Assembly (NCBI RefSeq): GCF_965229315.1
Contig: NZ_CBDDJA010000002.1
Coordinates: 3,968,001 to 4,032,000 of the forward strand
DNA from: Pelomonas sp965229315
GTDB taxonomy: Bacteria > Pseudomonadota > Gammaproteobacteria > Burkholderiales > Burkholderiaceae_C
DNA length: 64,000 nucleotides
Reading direction: 5' to 3'
A model generated the notes under the pieces. It did not search any database. It was not told the origin of the DNA and worked only from the letters and a program-made list of their open reading frames with translations. The position numbers and the translations under genes are program-made. Within the stretch, counting starts at the first letter, position 1, and the number at the start of each line of letters is the position of its first letter. Shown piece after piece: positions 42,131-50,844 of the stretch.

Positions 42131-43096
42131 ATGCAGTACCGCGCCCCCCGCTGGCTTCCCGGCGGCCACGTCCAGACCATCTGGCCCGCCCTGTTCAGCC
42201 GCCAGCACGACGGCCCCGCGCCGAGCTGGACGCGCGAGCGCTGGGCCACGCCCGATGGCGACTTCATCGACGTCGACTTCCTCGAAGGAGCGCCCGAAGG
42301 CGCCCCGCTGTTCGTGCTCTTTCACGGTTTGGAGGGCGACCGCGCCAGCCATTCCAGCGTCGCCTTCGCGAGCGTCGCGCGCGAGCGCGGATGGGCGATG
42401 GCGCTGCCGCATTTCCGCGGCTGCTCCGGCGAGCTGAACCACGCGCCGCGCGCCTACCACTCGGGCGACTACGAGGAAGTCGGCTGGATCCTGGATCGTC
42501 TGCGCGAGCGCCACGGCGCCAAGCTGCTCGCCGCCGGCGTGTCGCTGGGCGGCAATGCACTGCTGCGCTGGGCCGAAGAGGCCGGCAGCGAGGCGGCGAA
42601 GGTGGCGCACGCCGTCTGCGCCGTCTGCTCGCCCATTGACCTCGCCGCCGCCGGCGCGGCCATCGACCGCGGCTTCAACAAGCAGGTCTACGCGCGCCGC
42701 TTCCTGCGCACGATGATCCCGAAGGCGCTGCGCAAGCTGCAGCAGCACCCGGGGCTGTTCGACGGCGAGCGGCTGAAGCGCGTGTCGACCATCTACGACT
42801 TCGACAACCTCTTCACCGCGCCGCTGCACGGCTTCAAGGGCACCGAGGACTACTGGGCCCGCGCCGCCGCCAAGCCGCACCTGCACCGCATCCGCGTCCC
42901 GGCGCTGGTGCTGAACGCGCGCAACGACCCCTTCGTGCCCGGCCACAGCCTGCCGCATGCGGCCGACGTGGGCCGACACGTGACGCTCTGGCAGCCCGGC
43001 CATGGCGGCCACGTGGGCTTCCCTGCGGGCACGCTGCCCGGGCATCTGCTGACCATGCCGCAGCAGGTGTGCGACTGGCTCGGCAGACAGACCTGA
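42131..43096 (+). CDS. YheT-family alpha/beta hydrolase
   Basis: 321 residues. LPGGHVQTIWPAL at the start, LFHGLEGDRASH, PHFRGCSGE.N and the nucleophile elbow AGVSLGGNAL (Ser138) are the marks of the YheT/EMB8/ABHD1-3 family. NARNDPFVPG supplies the acid region and GGHVGF the His. Probable esterase or lipase; substrate unknown. ATG 42131 is used instead of TTG 42119. Confidence 0.87.
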   Translation: MQYRAPRWLPGGHVQTIWPALFSRQHDGPAPSWTRERWATPDGDFIDVDFLEGAPEGAPLFVLFHGLEGDRASHSSVAFASVARERGWAMALPHFRGCSGELNHAPRAYHSGDYEEVGWILDRLRERHGAKLLAAGVSLGGNALLRWAEEAGSEAAKVAHAVCAVCSPIDLAAAGAAIDRGFNKQVYARRFLRTMIPKALRKLQQHPGLFDGERLKRVSTIYDFDNLFTAPLHGFKGTEDYWARAAAKPHLHRIRVPALVLNARNDPFVPGHSLPHAADVGRHVTLWQPGHGGHVGFPAGTLPGHLLTMPQQVCDWLGRQT

Positions 43097-43111
43097 CCCC
43101 CGGAGGCACGG

Positions 43112-43630
43112 ATGGACCCCATCGTCGAAGCCGCGTTGAAGAAGTGGCCCAACGTGCCGCATTGCTACGGCTGGCTGGCGCTGGACGCGCGCGGCGACTG
43201 GTACATGCGCGACGACCGTATCCAGCAGGCCGGCCCGTTCCCGCGCGTGAAGGGCAGCCGCATCGAACACGACAAGCTGCTCGCCTTCATCGGCCGCAAC
43301 TACGCGGCGGACGAGCGCGGCGCCTGGTTCTTCCAGAACGGCCCGCAGCGCGTCTACGTGGAGCTGGAATGCACGCCGTGGATCTGGCGCCTGCAGCCCG
43401 ATGGCCGTGTGCTCACGCACACCGGCCTGCAGGCGAACGTGGCGTCGGCCTGCCTTGACGAAGCCGGCCACCTCTACCTGCTCACCGACCTAGGGCCGGG
43501 CCTGGTCCACACGCAGGACATGGCGCTGGCTGCCGAGGCCGTCGAGAGCGGCCGTTGGGTGCCGCAGGACTGCTTCGCCGGCAAGCTGCCAGCGCTGTAC
43601 GGCTACCAGCTGCGTCCGCAACCCGGCTGA
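43112..43630 (+). CDS. Conserved hypothetical protein (DUF294x-type)
   Basis: 172 residues. The pattern KKWPNVPHCYGWLALDARG, GRNYAADERGAWFFQNGPQRVYVELE is a family I have seen widely in Burkholderiales under a DUF29xx name, but I cannot give the number with certainty. The sequence is beta-rich without membrane segments or catalytic motifs. It is 15 bp behind the YheT-like gene and convergent with the cytochrome gene. Confidence 0.75.
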   Translation: MDPIVEAALKKWPNVPHCYGWLALDARGDWYMRDDRIQQAGPFPRVKGSRIEHDKLLAFIGRNYAADERGAWFFQNGPQRVYVELECTPWIWRLQPDGRVLTHTGLQANVASACLDEAGHLYLLTDLGPGLVHTQDMALAAEAVESGRWVPQDCFAGKLPALYGYQLRPQPG

Positions 43631-43643
43631 AGCGCGCAGGCGC

Positions 43644-43668
43644 GAAAAAGCCCGCTCGCGGCGGGCTT
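43644..43668 (-). terminator. Terminator of the cytochrome gene, possibly bidirectional
   Basis: AGCCCGC (43650-43656 side) pairs with GCGGGCT around a short TCGCG loop. On the minus strand the stem is followed by TTTTTCGCG. It lies between the stops of the convergent genes at 43630 and 43689. Confidence 0.75.
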
Positions 43669-43688
43669 CTCAAGAGGGCGCGCAGGCC

Positions 43689-44228
43689 TCAGTTCGCGGC
43701 CGAAGCGGCCGGTGCCGGCATCTTGGGTTCGTCGAACTTGGCGCCGCCCTGGTTGGCCATGTAGACGACCGCGCGCTGGATCTCGAAATCCGAGAAATCA
43801 CCACCGCCCTGCGGGCCCATGTTGCCCTTGCCCGCCAGCGCGGAGTGCAGCAGCGCCTCGACGCCGCTCTTGATGCGCGGGCCCCAGGCGGCCGCATCAC
43901 CCAGCTTGGGCGCACCGGCGGCGCCGGTCGCATGGCAGGCCGAGCACTGGGCCTGGAAGACCTGCTCGCCGGTCTTCATGGACGCCGCGTCGTTCACATC
44001 CTTGACCTCGACATGGCCGACCGGCGCAATGCGCCCGGCGACCGCCTCGCCCTCCAGCGCGCCCGTGCCGGCGGCCGGCTTGGTGGCGGTGGTGACGTAG
44101 TTGGCCAGAAGGATGATGACGATCACCGGCACCACGAAGGAAAACAGCACGGCCCAGGCCAGTTGCTTGGGCGTCTTGATCGGGCCCGTGTGGGCTTCGT
44201 CGTGATCGTGATCTTGGCTGGCGCTCAT
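43689..44228 (-). CDS. Membrane-anchored c-type cytochrome (c5-like)
   Basis: 179 residues. A cytoplasmic His/Asp-rich start, one membrane anchor (about 24-43), an Ala/Gly linker and a single haem c domain: CSACH (Cys95, Cys98, His99) and a distal Met at about 137 in GKGNMGPQGG. It is of the cytochrome c5/CycB class that passes electrons to terminal oxidases in the periplasm. Confidence 0.92.
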   Translation of the reverse strand: MSASQDHDHDEAHTGPIKTPKQLAWAVLFSFVVPVIVIILLANYVTTATKPAAGTGALEGEAVAGRIAPVGHVEVKDVNDAASMKTGEQVFQAQCSACHATGAAGAPKLGDAAAWGPRIKSGVEALLHSALAGKGNMGPQGGGDFSDFEIQRAVVYMANQGGAKFDEPKMPAPAASAAN

Positions 44229-44356
44229 GGAGTCCTCTTGTTGGTCCTTGTCGTCGCTTCGGTGCCCGCCGCGCGGGACACAAAACCCACCAATTATAGG
44301 CAGCCCCCATGGGGCCTCGGCCTCATGGGAACCCCGCTGCTAGAATGCAAGGCTTC

Positions 44357-44432
44357 GCGCCCGTAGCTCAATGGATAGAGTACTGCCCTCCGAAGGCAGG
44401 GGTTGTTGGTTCGATCCCAACCGGGCGCACCA
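44357..44432 (+). tRNA. tRNA-Arg (anticodon CCG)
   Basis: 76 nt cloverleaf. The acceptor stem GCGCCCG (44357-44363) pairs with CGGGCGC (44422-44428), then discriminator A and encoded CCA. The D arm contains AGCTCAATGGATAGAG, the anticodon stem is CTGCC/GGCAG with loop CTCCGAA giving CCG, and the T arm contains GGTTCGATCC. It reads CGG arginine codons. Confidence 0.97.
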
Positions 44433-44440
44433 AGCGCATC

Positions 44441-44475
44441 AAGCACTTAGCTTCACGGCAAAGTGCTTTTTCTTT
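44441..44475 (+). terminator. Terminator of tRNA-Arg
   Basis: AAGCACTT (44441-44448) and AAGTGCTT (44461-44468) form an 8-bp stem with a 12-nt loop, followed by TTTCTTT. It starts 9 nt after the tRNA CCA end. Confidence 0.85.
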
Positions 44476-44703
44476 GCCGGCACTGTCAAAGCACCTCGGA
44501 CATCCTTGCTGAGTGGGGCGGTCGGGCAGCAGCCCGCACAGCCCCTGCCTGAGGCGAGGCCATCGACATTGCAGATGTCATGCGGCAGGCGGCGCTCGCA
44601 ACAAAGGCAGCGGCCGCTGCCCCGATGCTTGCGATGCGCCATCGAGGACCGGTGGTGCATCGGGTTCAGCCCCATCCGTCATCCACGCCATCAAGGAAAC
44701 ACC

Positions 44704-45546
44704 ATGCACCCACAACACCGATCCGTGAGCTGGGCCCTCGCCGCCCTGTTGGCGGGCAGCCTCAGCGCATGTGGCGGCGGCACCGGCACCGTCCCGCTGT
44801 CCGGGTCACTCAGCGGGCTGGCCACAGGCTCCAGCGTGACGCTCAGCGATGGGCCGACGACCATGGCCCTGAGCAGCAATGGCAGCTTCCAGTTCGCCGA
44901 CGGCAGCCTCAGCGCCGGCAGCCCCTACGACGTCACGGTCACCGCCCAGCCGCCGGGCGAGTCCTGCAGTGTCAGCAATGGGGCCGGCTCGGTGGACCCG
45001 AACGGCGACCCGGTCTCCGACATCTCGGTCACCTGCGTACCGACCGCCACCGTCGGCGGGAACGTGGTCGGCCTGGCCTCGGGCTCCACGGTGAGCGTGA
45101 CCGACGGAACGACCACACTCAGCATCGCCGCCAATGGCAGCTTCGCATTCGCCGATCCCTTTGCAGCCGGCGCCAGCTACAACGTGTCGATCGCGGCACA
45201 GCCCAGCGGCCAGTCCTGCAGCGTGGCCAACGCCGGCGGCACCGTCGATGCGCTGGCCACACCGGTGACGACGCTCACGGTTGTGTGCTCCGCCAACGGC
45301 ACCGTGGGCGGCACGGTCAGCGGCTTGGCCGCGGGCGGCACGCTGACACTCAGCGACGGCATCACCGTGCTCCCGGTGCAGGCCAACGGCCAGTTCAGCT
45401 TTGCCGACACCTACTCGACCGGGGCGGCCTATCAGGTCACGGTGCTCAACCCTCCCGCGGGCCAGAACTGCAGCGTCAGCAACGGCAGCGGCAACGTGGA
45501 CAGCCTCGGAGACGCAGTCAACAACGTGGTCGTCACCTGCGGGTGA
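44704..45546 (+). CDS. Lipoprotein of three tandem repeats
   Basis: 280 residues. Signal peptide with lipobox SLSAC (Cys23). The rest is three copies of an about 82-residue repeat (about 32-111, 115-195, 197-280). Each begins G.[VL].GLA.G..[VL]T[LV][ST]DG, continues through [AS]NG.F.FAD....GA.Y.V and ends with a CSV.N..G.VD segment and a VTC or VVC. Two Cys per repeat are spaced to form an internal disulfide. It is probably surface-exposed and beta-sandwich-like. The first copy is the most diverged. It follows the tRNA-Arg terminator in the same direction. Confidence 0.82.
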   Translation: MHPQHRSVSWALAALLAGSLSACGGGTGTVPLSGSLSGLATGSSVTLSDGPTTMALSSNGSFQFADGSLSAGSPYDVTVTAQPPGESCSVSNGAGSVDPNGDPVSDISVTCVPTATVGGNVVGLASGSTVSVTDGTTTLSIAANGSFAFADPFAAGASYNVSIAAQPSGQSCSVANAGGTVDALATPVTTLTVVCSANGTVGGTVSGLAAGGTLTLSDGITVLPVQANGQFSFADTYSTGAAYQVTVLNPPAGQNCSVSNGSGNVDSLGDAVNNVVVTCG

Positions 45547-45627
45547 GCCCGGCCACCGCGCGGCCCGGCCTGTTGCAGGCCCGTTTGTCGCGCCGGTTGC
45601 GGCGTTGGCGCCGGCACCTCCCGGCCC

Positions 45628-46008
45628 TCAGCGAACTGCCGCATGCTGGCGCCGCTGCCAGGCATCGACGACATTCACGACCGCATCCCACGCACCGCGG
45701 TCGTAGGCCACGGCAGCGAAGAGGTTGTCCTTGCCGGGCAGCTGCCTCACGGCCGTGCTGGCCAGTTGTTCGAGCGGACCGCGCGCGGCCTCGACGCAGC
45801 CGTTCAGGTCGGCGAATCCCGCGCTCACGCGGTGGAACAGGATGGCTTGACGGAGTTCCGTGGCCTTGAGTGACGCCGATTCCAGCGCGCGCAGGAAGAT
45901 GCGCGCCTGGCCTTCTCCCAACAGCTCGACGCAGAACTCGCGGTGCCAGCCTGTCAGGGCCTGTTCGGACGTCAGTGTGGGCGGGTTGTCATGGATCTGA
46001 AGTGTCAT
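45628..46008 (-). CDS. Hypothetical protein
   Basis: 126 residues from ATG 46008. Predominantly helical (ALTGWHREFCVELLGEGQARIFLRALESASLK, then two more amphipathic helices). No family is recognised. It is the last gene of a minus-strand series with the 237-residue hypothetical protein and the M16 peptidase; 61 bp separate it from the former. Confidence 0.6.
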   Translation of the reverse strand: MTLQIHDNPPTLTSEQALTGWHREFCVELLGEGQARIFLRALESASLKATELRQAILFHRVSAGFADLNGCVEAARGPLEQLASTAVRQLPGKDNLFAAVAYDRGAWDAVVNVVDAWQRRQHAAVR

Positions 46009-46069
46009 CACGCGAGTCTGCACCAAGTGCACCGGCTCGATGCTGCCGGTTGTATCCGGGCGCACCGGT

Positions 46070-46783
46070 TCATCGCTGCGCCGATGGGTGGGCGGCCTGC
46101 AGCAAGGCCTTGGCGGCATCGATCCTCAAGGCCAGCGCGACCGTCTCGTCGTTCAGCACCTGCTGCAGAAACCGCCGGGGGTCCACGTCCGGCCCGGCGC
46201 CCGCGGCCATCGGCGGCGCGTCGGCCGGCGATGGGCCGGCCGACGCAGGCTGCAGGCCGTGCATCGCCGCCTCGAAAGCCGCCGGCTTGATGCTGGCCAG
46301 CCGCGCGAGCAGGTCGGCCTGCCCCTCGACGCCAGGCTCGACGTCCAGCCAGGGCGTGTCGGCAAAGATCGGCGCGAGGTCGGGTGCCACGAACGCCGAC
46401 CAGTTGCCGGTGGACGCCGATTGCGCGGGCACGCGCGGCACGCCGGGAGAACCATCGGTTGCCGACGGTCGCAACCGGATGCGTGCCGGCGCGATGCACG
46501 GCAGATAGTGCACGCGCAGGCGCGCCAGAAAATCCGCCGCGCGCGCCGCCGTCACGGGCATCTGCAGCGAGAACCACAGCTGCAGCCCGTCGCTGCCCGA
46601 CACGGCGATGGCCGGTGCGGGCAGCTGCAGGTCCACCTGCACGCCGCGCCACATCGGCCCCAGCGCGCCCCAGTCGGCGGGACCGGTCAGCTCGATGACC
46701 ATCGCGCGCACGCCGTCCGGGTCACCGCCAGCCGGCAGATACAGGCGCTGAAACGCCGATTGCAGTCGATTCACGTCGGTCAT
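46070..46783 (-). CDS. Conserved hypothetical protein, primase-like pattern (tentative)
   Basis: 237 residues. The first half contains VRAMVIELTGPADWGALG, VQVDLQLPAPAIAVSGSDG and LQLWFSL. An SG.xG followed by a hydrophobic strand loosely recalls the SGxxGxH region of archaeo-eukaryotic primases (LigD PolDom), but the acidic metal triad is not evident, so this is only a suggestion. The second half is helical with a Pro/Ala linker. It starts 13 bp after the M16 peptidase stop. Confidence 0.6.
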   Translation of the reverse strand: MTDVNRLQSAFQRLYLPAGGDPDGVRAMVIELTGPADWGALGPMWRGVQVDLQLPAPAIAVSGSDGLQLWFSLQMPVTAARAADFLARLRVHYLPCIAPARIRLRPSATDGSPGVPRVPAQSASTGNWSAFVAPDLAPIFADTPWLDVEPGVEGQADLLARLASIKPAAFEAAMHGLQPASAGPSPADAPPMAAGAGPDVDPRRFLQQVLNDETVALALRIDAAKALLQAAHPSAQR

Positions 46784-46796
46784 GCCACGGGCGCCG

Positions 46797-49622
46797 CTAC
46801 GGCAGCGGCCGGCCTTCGGTGTCGCGCAGCTCGGGTTTGCGGCCGATGGCCTCCAGCTGCGGCACGATGCTGGCCTTGTCGCCCACGGCGACGACGATCA
46901 ACTGCGCCGGGTCGAGGTGCTGCTGCGCCGCCTTCAGCGCGGCGGCCGACGTAACAGCGCCGTACTGCCTGGGCAGGTCGGTGATGGCCGTCAGCGGCAG
47001 GCCCCAGGACCAGTTGCCCGCATAGCCGGCCACGACGGCCAGGTTGGTGTCGAACAGGCCCGGCAGCGACAGCAGCTGCGCGTTGCGCACGCGGCCGAGT
47101 TCGGCCGCGCCCATGGGCTTGGCGCGCATGCCGGCGATCTCCTGCCACATGTCGGCCAGCGCCGCGCCGGTCACATCGGTGCGCACGCTGCCGCGGATGC
47201 CGAACTGGCCGCGCTCGCGGCCCATCGTGAAGCCGGAGTAGATGCCGTAGGTGTAGCCCTTGACCTCGCGCAGCTGGGTGTTGATGCGCGACGTGAACAG
47301 GCCGCCCAGCGCGGCGTTCATCAGCTGGGTGGCAGCCGCATCGGGCACCGACGCGAACGGGCCGGGCGCCACGACGGCCAGCGCCGTCTGCGGCGCGCCG
47401 GGCTTGTCGACGACCACGGTGCGCGCCGCGATGGGCCGGGCCGCGGGCAGCGGCGGCGCGACCGGTGCTGCGCCGGCGCCCTTCCAGCCGCCGAACAACG
47501 GCTCGACGAGCGCGCGCAGCTCGGCCTCGGTCAGGTCACCGGAAACGACCAGCGCCGCGCGCTCGGGGCGGTACCGCGCCTGCCAAAAGGCATGCAGCGC
47601 GGCCGCGTCGACGGCCTTGATGCTGGCCTCGGTACCCAGCGGGTTGAGCGCGAGCGGATGGCCTTCGCCGTAGGTCACGCGGTTGCCGACGGCATTGGCC
47701 AGCAGCGCGGGCTGCTCACGCGTCTGCGCCAGCGCGGCCAGTCGCTGCGCCTTGACGCGTTCGATCTCGGGCGCCGCGAACGCAGGGTTCAGCGCCAGGT
47801 CGGCCAGCAGGCCGAAGCCGTCGCGGGCGCTGGCCTTCAGGCCGGAGAAATCGATGGACGCCTCTTCGCCACCGGCCTGGGCCGTCAGCGTGGCGCCCAA
47901 CGCCGCGGTGGCTCCGGCGATCTGCTGGGCGCTGCGCGTCGCCGTGCCCTCCGGCAGCATGGCGGCGACAAAGCCCGCCAGGCCGGGCTGGCCGGCCGGG
48001 TTGGCGCCATGGCCGGCGCGCACCACGAGGCTGGCGCTGACCAGCGGCAGGCCGGCCTTTTGGGAGTGGATGACCGTGAGGCCGTTGGCGAGCTTGAAGC
48101 TCTGCGCGGCCGGCAGCGTCAACGGCTTGGCGCGGGCCGCGCCGGGGGCCTTGTTGCGCCAGGTCTCGGCGGCGTTCAGCGACTCGCGCTCGCCCTTGCC
48201 GGCCTGCTTGGGCATCTCGGGCGTGGGCACCTCGGGCGGCAGGATCTGCTGGCCCGGCTGCGCCTGCACGACGACGCGGCGGTCCTTCTTGAGCCACTGC
48301 GCCACCACGGCGCTGACCGCCGCCGGCGTGGCCTCGCGGTAGCGCGCCAGGTCCTTGCCGACATAGCCGGGGTCGCCGGCCATCTGGTTGTAGCTGTTCA
48401 CCAGGTCCGCCAGCGTCGTGACCTTCTCCATGCGCTGCAGCAGCTGCGTCTGGATGGTCGCGCGTGCCTGCGCCATCTCGGCTTCAGAAGGCGGCGTGGT
48501 GGCAAGCCGGGCGACCTCGGCGTCCACCAGCGTCTCGATGTCGTCCAGCGACGCGCCGGGGCGGGCCACGATCTCGATGTTGAACAGCGAGCTCAGCGAC
48601 ATCGACTCCTGCGACACCTGCACGCTCTGCGCGAGCTGCTTGTCGCGCACCAGCAGGCCGTAGAGCCGGCTGGCCTTGCCGCCGCCCAGCACGTGCGAGG
48701 CGATGTCCAGCTCCGCGTCGCCGGCCGCGAACATCGGCGGCGTGTGCCACGCCAGGTCCAGGCGGCTCAGCTCGATGCGGTCCGTGACGACGAGGCGGCG
48801 CTCCGACTTGATCTCGGGCATGGCCACGCGCACCTCGGGCGGCTTGGGGCCGGCTTTGAGCGTGCCGAAGTACTTCTGCACCAGCGCGCGGGCCTGGCGG
48901 GGGTCGAAGTCGCCAGCCAGCACCAGCGTCGCGTTGTTGGGGCGGTAGTAGGTGCGGGCGAAGGCCTTCACGTCGGCCAGCTGGATGCTCTGGATGTCGG
49001 CGTGCGAGCCGATGACGGCGCCGCGATACGGGTGGCCCTCGGGGTAAAGCGCCTGGTACATCGCCTCCTCGACGATGCCGTAGGGCCGGTTCTCGAAGCT
49101 CTGGCGGCGCTCGTTGCGCACCACGTCCTGCTGGTTGGCCAGCGCCACCGAATCGACCTCGTCGATCATCCAGCCCAGCATGTCGGCCTTCAGCCACAGG
49201 CCTTTTTCCAGCTGGTTGGACGGCAGCGTGAAGAAGTAGTTGGTGCGGTCGAAGTTGGTCGTGCCGTTGGCATCGGTGCCGCCGGCGGCATCGATGTATT
49301 TGTCGAACTCGCCGCGCGGCACGTGGCGGCTGCCGGCGAACATCAGGTGCTCGAACAGGTGGGCAAAACCCGTCTGGCCCTTGACCTCGTTGCGCGGCCC
49401 GGCATGCACCCACAGGTTGAAGGCCACCAGCGGCAGGCGGTGGTCTTCCACCAGGATGACCTCGAAGCCGTTGGCCAGCGTGAACTTGTCGTGGCGCACG
49501 GCCAGCTGACCGGCCTCGGTGCTGACGGCGGCCACGGGTGCCGACACACCGGGCAGCGCCGCCGACAGGGCGCCGGCCACGGCCAGCAGGGCCACCAGGC
49601 GGCGGGGAGCGGGAGCTTTCAT
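46797..49622 (-). CDS. M16 zinc metallopeptidase, two-domain, exported
   Basis: 941 residues. Signal peptide (about 1-28), then two M16 units. The first (about 40-480) is catalytic: the inverted zinc motif HLFEH (88-92), with Glu91 as base and a downstream Glu in the VVRNERR segment (about 171) as probable third ligand. The second (about 510-935) lacks the motif and is structural, as in pitrilysin/PqqL-type proteins. It degrades peptides in the periplasm or outside the cell. ATG 49622 begins a typical signal sequence. Confidence 0.92.
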   Translation of the reverse strand: MKAPAPRRLVALLAVAGALSAALPGVSAPVAAVSTEAGQLAVRHDKFTLANGFEVILVEDHRLPLVAFNLWVHAGPRNEVKGQTGFAHLFEHLMFAGSRHVPRGEFDKYIDAAGGTDANGTTNFDRTNYFFTLPSNQLEKGLWLKADMLGWMIDEVDSVALANQQDVVRNERRQSFENRPYGIVEEAMYQALYPEGHPYRGAVIGSHADIQSIQLADVKAFARTYYRPNNATLVLAGDFDPRQARALVQKYFGTLKAGPKPPEVRVAMPEIKSERRLVVTDRIELSRLDLAWHTPPMFAAGDAELDIASHVLGGGKASRLYGLLVRDKQLAQSVQVSQESMSLSSLFNIEIVARPGASLDDIETLVDAEVARLATTPPSEAEMAQARATIQTQLLQRMEKVTTLADLVNSYNQMAGDPGYVGKDLARYREATPAAVSAVVAQWLKKDRRVVVQAQPGQQILPPEVPTPEMPKQAGKGERESLNAAETWRNKAPGAARAKPLTLPAAQSFKLANGLTVIHSQKAGLPLVSASLVVRAGHGANPAGQPGLAGFVAAMLPEGTATRSAQQIAGATAALGATLTAQAGGEEASIDFSGLKASARDGFGLLADLALNPAFAAPEIERVKAQRLAALAQTREQPALLANAVGNRVTYGEGHPLALNPLGTEASIKAVDAAALHAFWQARYRPERAALVVSGDLTEAELRALVEPLFGGWKGAGAAPVAPPLPAARPIAARTVVVDKPGAPQTALAVVAPGPFASVPDAAATQLMNAALGGLFTSRINTQLREVKGYTYGIYSGFTMGRERGQFGIRGSVRTDVTGAALADMWQEIAGMRAKPMGAAELGRVRNAQLLSLPGLFDTNLAVVAGYAGNWSWGLPLTAITDLPRQYGAVTSAAALKAAQQHLDPAQLIVVAVGDKASIVPQLEAIGRKPELRDTEGRPLP

Positions 49623-49703
49623 GCGGGTCGGTCCTCGAAGAGCGATGCAGGGATTGGGCGGCAGGCGGGCCACCCGGCAGAAGTGCCGGGAGTCACCACG
49701 GCC

Positions 49704-50687
49704 TCACCAGGGCGACAACCATGCCAGCAGCGCCAGCCACGCCGGCGCGGTGGCGACGTAAAGAATGGTGGAGATGACGGTCGCGGCCGTCACCTCGGCC
49801 TCCAGTGCGCGGTAGCGCTGCGCGAAGATCAGCGCGTTGGAGCCGGTGGGCAGCGCCGCGATCATGACGATGACGGCCAGTGGCATGCCGTCCAGGCCCA
49901 GTCCCCAGTGCGCGATGCCCAGCACGAGGGCCGGCATCAGCACCAGCTTGGCCGCCACCAGCCCGGCCAGGCCATGCCAGGTGCGCGGCCAGCCGTAGTA
50001 GGCCAGCGACATGCCGATCAGCGTCAGGCACAGCGGCACGACGGCCGTGCCCAGGCTCTGCAGCACCTCGTCGGCCACGGCCGGCAGCGCCAGGCCCGTG
50101 GCGCTCCACGCCAGGCCCGCCAGCACCGGCAGCACCACCGGGTGGATGACGGTGTTGCGCACGGTCTGCAGCAGCGTCGCGGCGAGGTTGCCGGTGCGGC
50201 GTTCGCGTGCCAGGTCCAGCTCGACGAGGGCCGTCAGCAGCGTCAGGATGGACAGCGCATGCAGGCTGACGACCGCGATGTGGATGGCCAGGCCCTGCTC
50301 GCCGAACACGCCGGCCGCGACCGGCAGGCCGATCTGCAGCGTGTTGCCGAAGCCCGCCGTGATGGCCTTGATGCTGGGCAGCACGACGTTGTCGCCGGGC
50401 TGGCGCCGCCAGCGGTACAGCGCGTACATCAGCGCGATCAGCACCAGCACCGGCACGAAGAACGCGCCCAGGAAGGCCCAGGGCAGCGTGGCGGTGTCCA
50501 GCCGCGCCGTGGTGCGGAACAGCAGCGCCGGCACGAAGATGTAGAAGGCGGCGTTGGCCAGCACACGGGCGGGGTCACTGTCGCTGCCGGCCGCGCCGCC
50601 GCCCAGCCAGCGCATGCGGCCCACCGCCCAGCCGATGGCCACGGCCACCAGGATCGCCAGCAGCTTGAACGCGATCGCCCAGGTCAT
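49704..50687 (-). CDS. AEC family transporter
   Basis: 327 residues, about ten helices in two halves with a central cytoplasmic region rich in basic residues (ELDLARERR). The paired GNTLQIGLPVAAGVFG and ALPTGSNALIFAQRY segments are typical of auxin-efflux-carrier/malonate transporter relatives. It probably carries an organic acid. It precedes the M16 peptidase by 81 bp. Confidence 0.87.
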   Translation of the reverse strand: MTWAIAFKLLAILVAVAIGWAVGRMRWLGGGAAGSDSDPARVLANAAFYIFVPALLFRTTARLDTATLPWAFLGAFFVPVLVLIALMYALYRWRRQPGDNVVLPSIKAITAGFGNTLQIGLPVAAGVFGEQGLAIHIAVVSLHALSILTLLTALVELDLARERRTGNLAATLLQTVRNTVIHPVVLPVLAGLAWSATGLALPAVADEVLQSLGTAVVPLCLTLIGMSLAYYGWPRTWHGLAGLVAAKLVLMPALVLGIAHWGLGLDGMPLAVIVMIAALPTGSNALIFAQRYRALEAEVTAATVISTILYVATAPAWLALLAWLSPW

Positions 50688-50844
50688 CGTGCCCCTCGCC
50701 CAGCCCCGCCGCGCTGAACGCCGGCAGGGCTGGTCGGTCCCCCGGGGGGACGGCGATGCTTGCCGGATTGACCGGCAAGCACATCGCCAGCGCGGGCCGG
50801 CTTGGGAGCGGCCCGGCGCGCGGCCCGCAACGCAGCGGAGCGCG
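50688..50844. other. Intergenic region with two palindromes
   Basis: TGCTTGCCGG (50757-50766) and CCGGCAAGCA (50772-50781) form a perfect 10-bp stem around ATTGA; next to it lies the palindrome TCCCCC/GGGGGA (50738-50750). Neither has a T-run on either strand. They sit after the histidine kinase stop and may act as a factor-dependent terminator or mRNA-stabilising hairpin. Confidence 0.4.

Noticed and set aside
46782..50717. 1311-codon open frame on the plus strand
   Set aside because: It is antisense to the M16 peptidase and AEC transporter. Composition (Arg/Gln/His/Gly-rich, no domains) is the usual shadow of GC-rich codons.
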